Positions 63,877-64,000 of a DNA stretch of 64,000 bases are shown here, one piece after another. Under the pieces are notes generated by a model that saw nothing but the letters and a program-made list of their open reading frames with translations, ran no database searches and was not told where the DNA came from. Source of the stretch: Virgisporangium aurantiacum (GTDB lineage: Bacteria > Actinomycetota > Actinomycetes > Mycobacteriales > Micromonosporaceae); NCBI RefSeq assembly GCF_016863635.1, contig NZ_BOPG01000014.1, positions 20,166-84,165 of the forward strand, written 5' to 3'. Each line of letters starts with the position of its first letter. Positions within the stretch are counted from its first letter, which is position 1. The position numbers and the translations under genes are program-made.

Positions 63877-64000
63877 CCGATTCACCCTAGGCCCCCCGAC
63901 CCAGCCTGTCCGCCGAAGCGACGCAAGCCGGTTCGAGAACCGCGGCACAGGCCGGAGCGACGCAAGCAGAGCGACACAAGCAGAGCGGCACAAGCCAGCA
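63877..64000. repeat. Short degenerate repeats at window end
   Basis: From about 63915 the sequence is a run of imperfect 12-14 base units of the AGCGACGCAAGC / AGAGCGACACAAGC type and continues to the window edge. No gene was seen. Confidence 0.5.

Overview
The window is chromosomal DNA from a high-GC actinomycete. Supporting signs are the very GC-rich codon use, overlapping ATGA/GTGA start-stop junctions, an F420-type LLM oxidoreductase, a DUF5753/DUF397 regulator pair, IdeR-type iron boxes and Tat/lipoprotein exporters. A filamentous or spore-forming lineage (Micromonosporales or Cryptosporangium-like) is a guess from gene content. No rRNA, tRNA, CRISPR array, transposase or phage gene was seen.

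Layout. 1-7 kb: a large partial PcfJ-like protein, a secreted S15 peptidase, a small Cys-containing protein, a pentapeptide-repeat protein and a PHP metallohydrolase. 7-11.3 kb: a four-gene sugar-type ABC importer with a long hairpin between the binding-protein and first permease genes. 11.6-15.3 kb: LLM oxidoreductase, VOC protein, drug-type ABC exporter and an orphan LuxR response regulator. 15.3-17.6 kb: HTH-DUF5753 and DUF397 proteins plus three tiny ORFs. 17.8-33.8 kb: an acyl-CoA degradation island (four acyl-CoA dehydrogenases, two SDRs, thiolase, MaoC hydratase, alcohol dehydrogenase, APH-type kinase, TetR) around a five-gene branched-chain-amino-acid-type ABC transporter, probably importing and beta-oxidising an unidentified carboxylic acid. 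33.9-41.1 kb: an acidic calcium-repeat protein, MarR, SpoIIE phosphatase, pobA, YjbR, HelD, and bfr/bfd with iron boxes. 41.4-53.2 kb: a purine catabolic cluster (xanthine dehydrogenase, 8-oxoguanine-deaminase-like enzyme, urate oxidase, HIU hydrolase, OHCU decarboxylase, allantoinase, allantoicase) with a CitE-like aldolase and a frameshifted GNAT. 53.5-64 kb: ROK kinase, class III aminotransferase, zinc-ribbon MBL protein, tandem phoD paralogues, a GH43 arabinanase, a CD225-type membrane protein and an amine-oxidase-like flavoprotein.

The most unusual signal is not a gene. A palindrome, GGNAAGCGCTTNCC, is scattered through coding regions: 21 exact copies of the 8-base core, 18 of them matching the full 14-mer, plus about 20 near matches. 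By hand estimate fewer than one core is expected by chance. It is built with codons that are rare at this GC content and sits in genes of unrelated function, so selection or spread at the DNA level is likely. Several spacers in the 41-62 kb part also hold short degenerate tandem repeats, each with its own unit.
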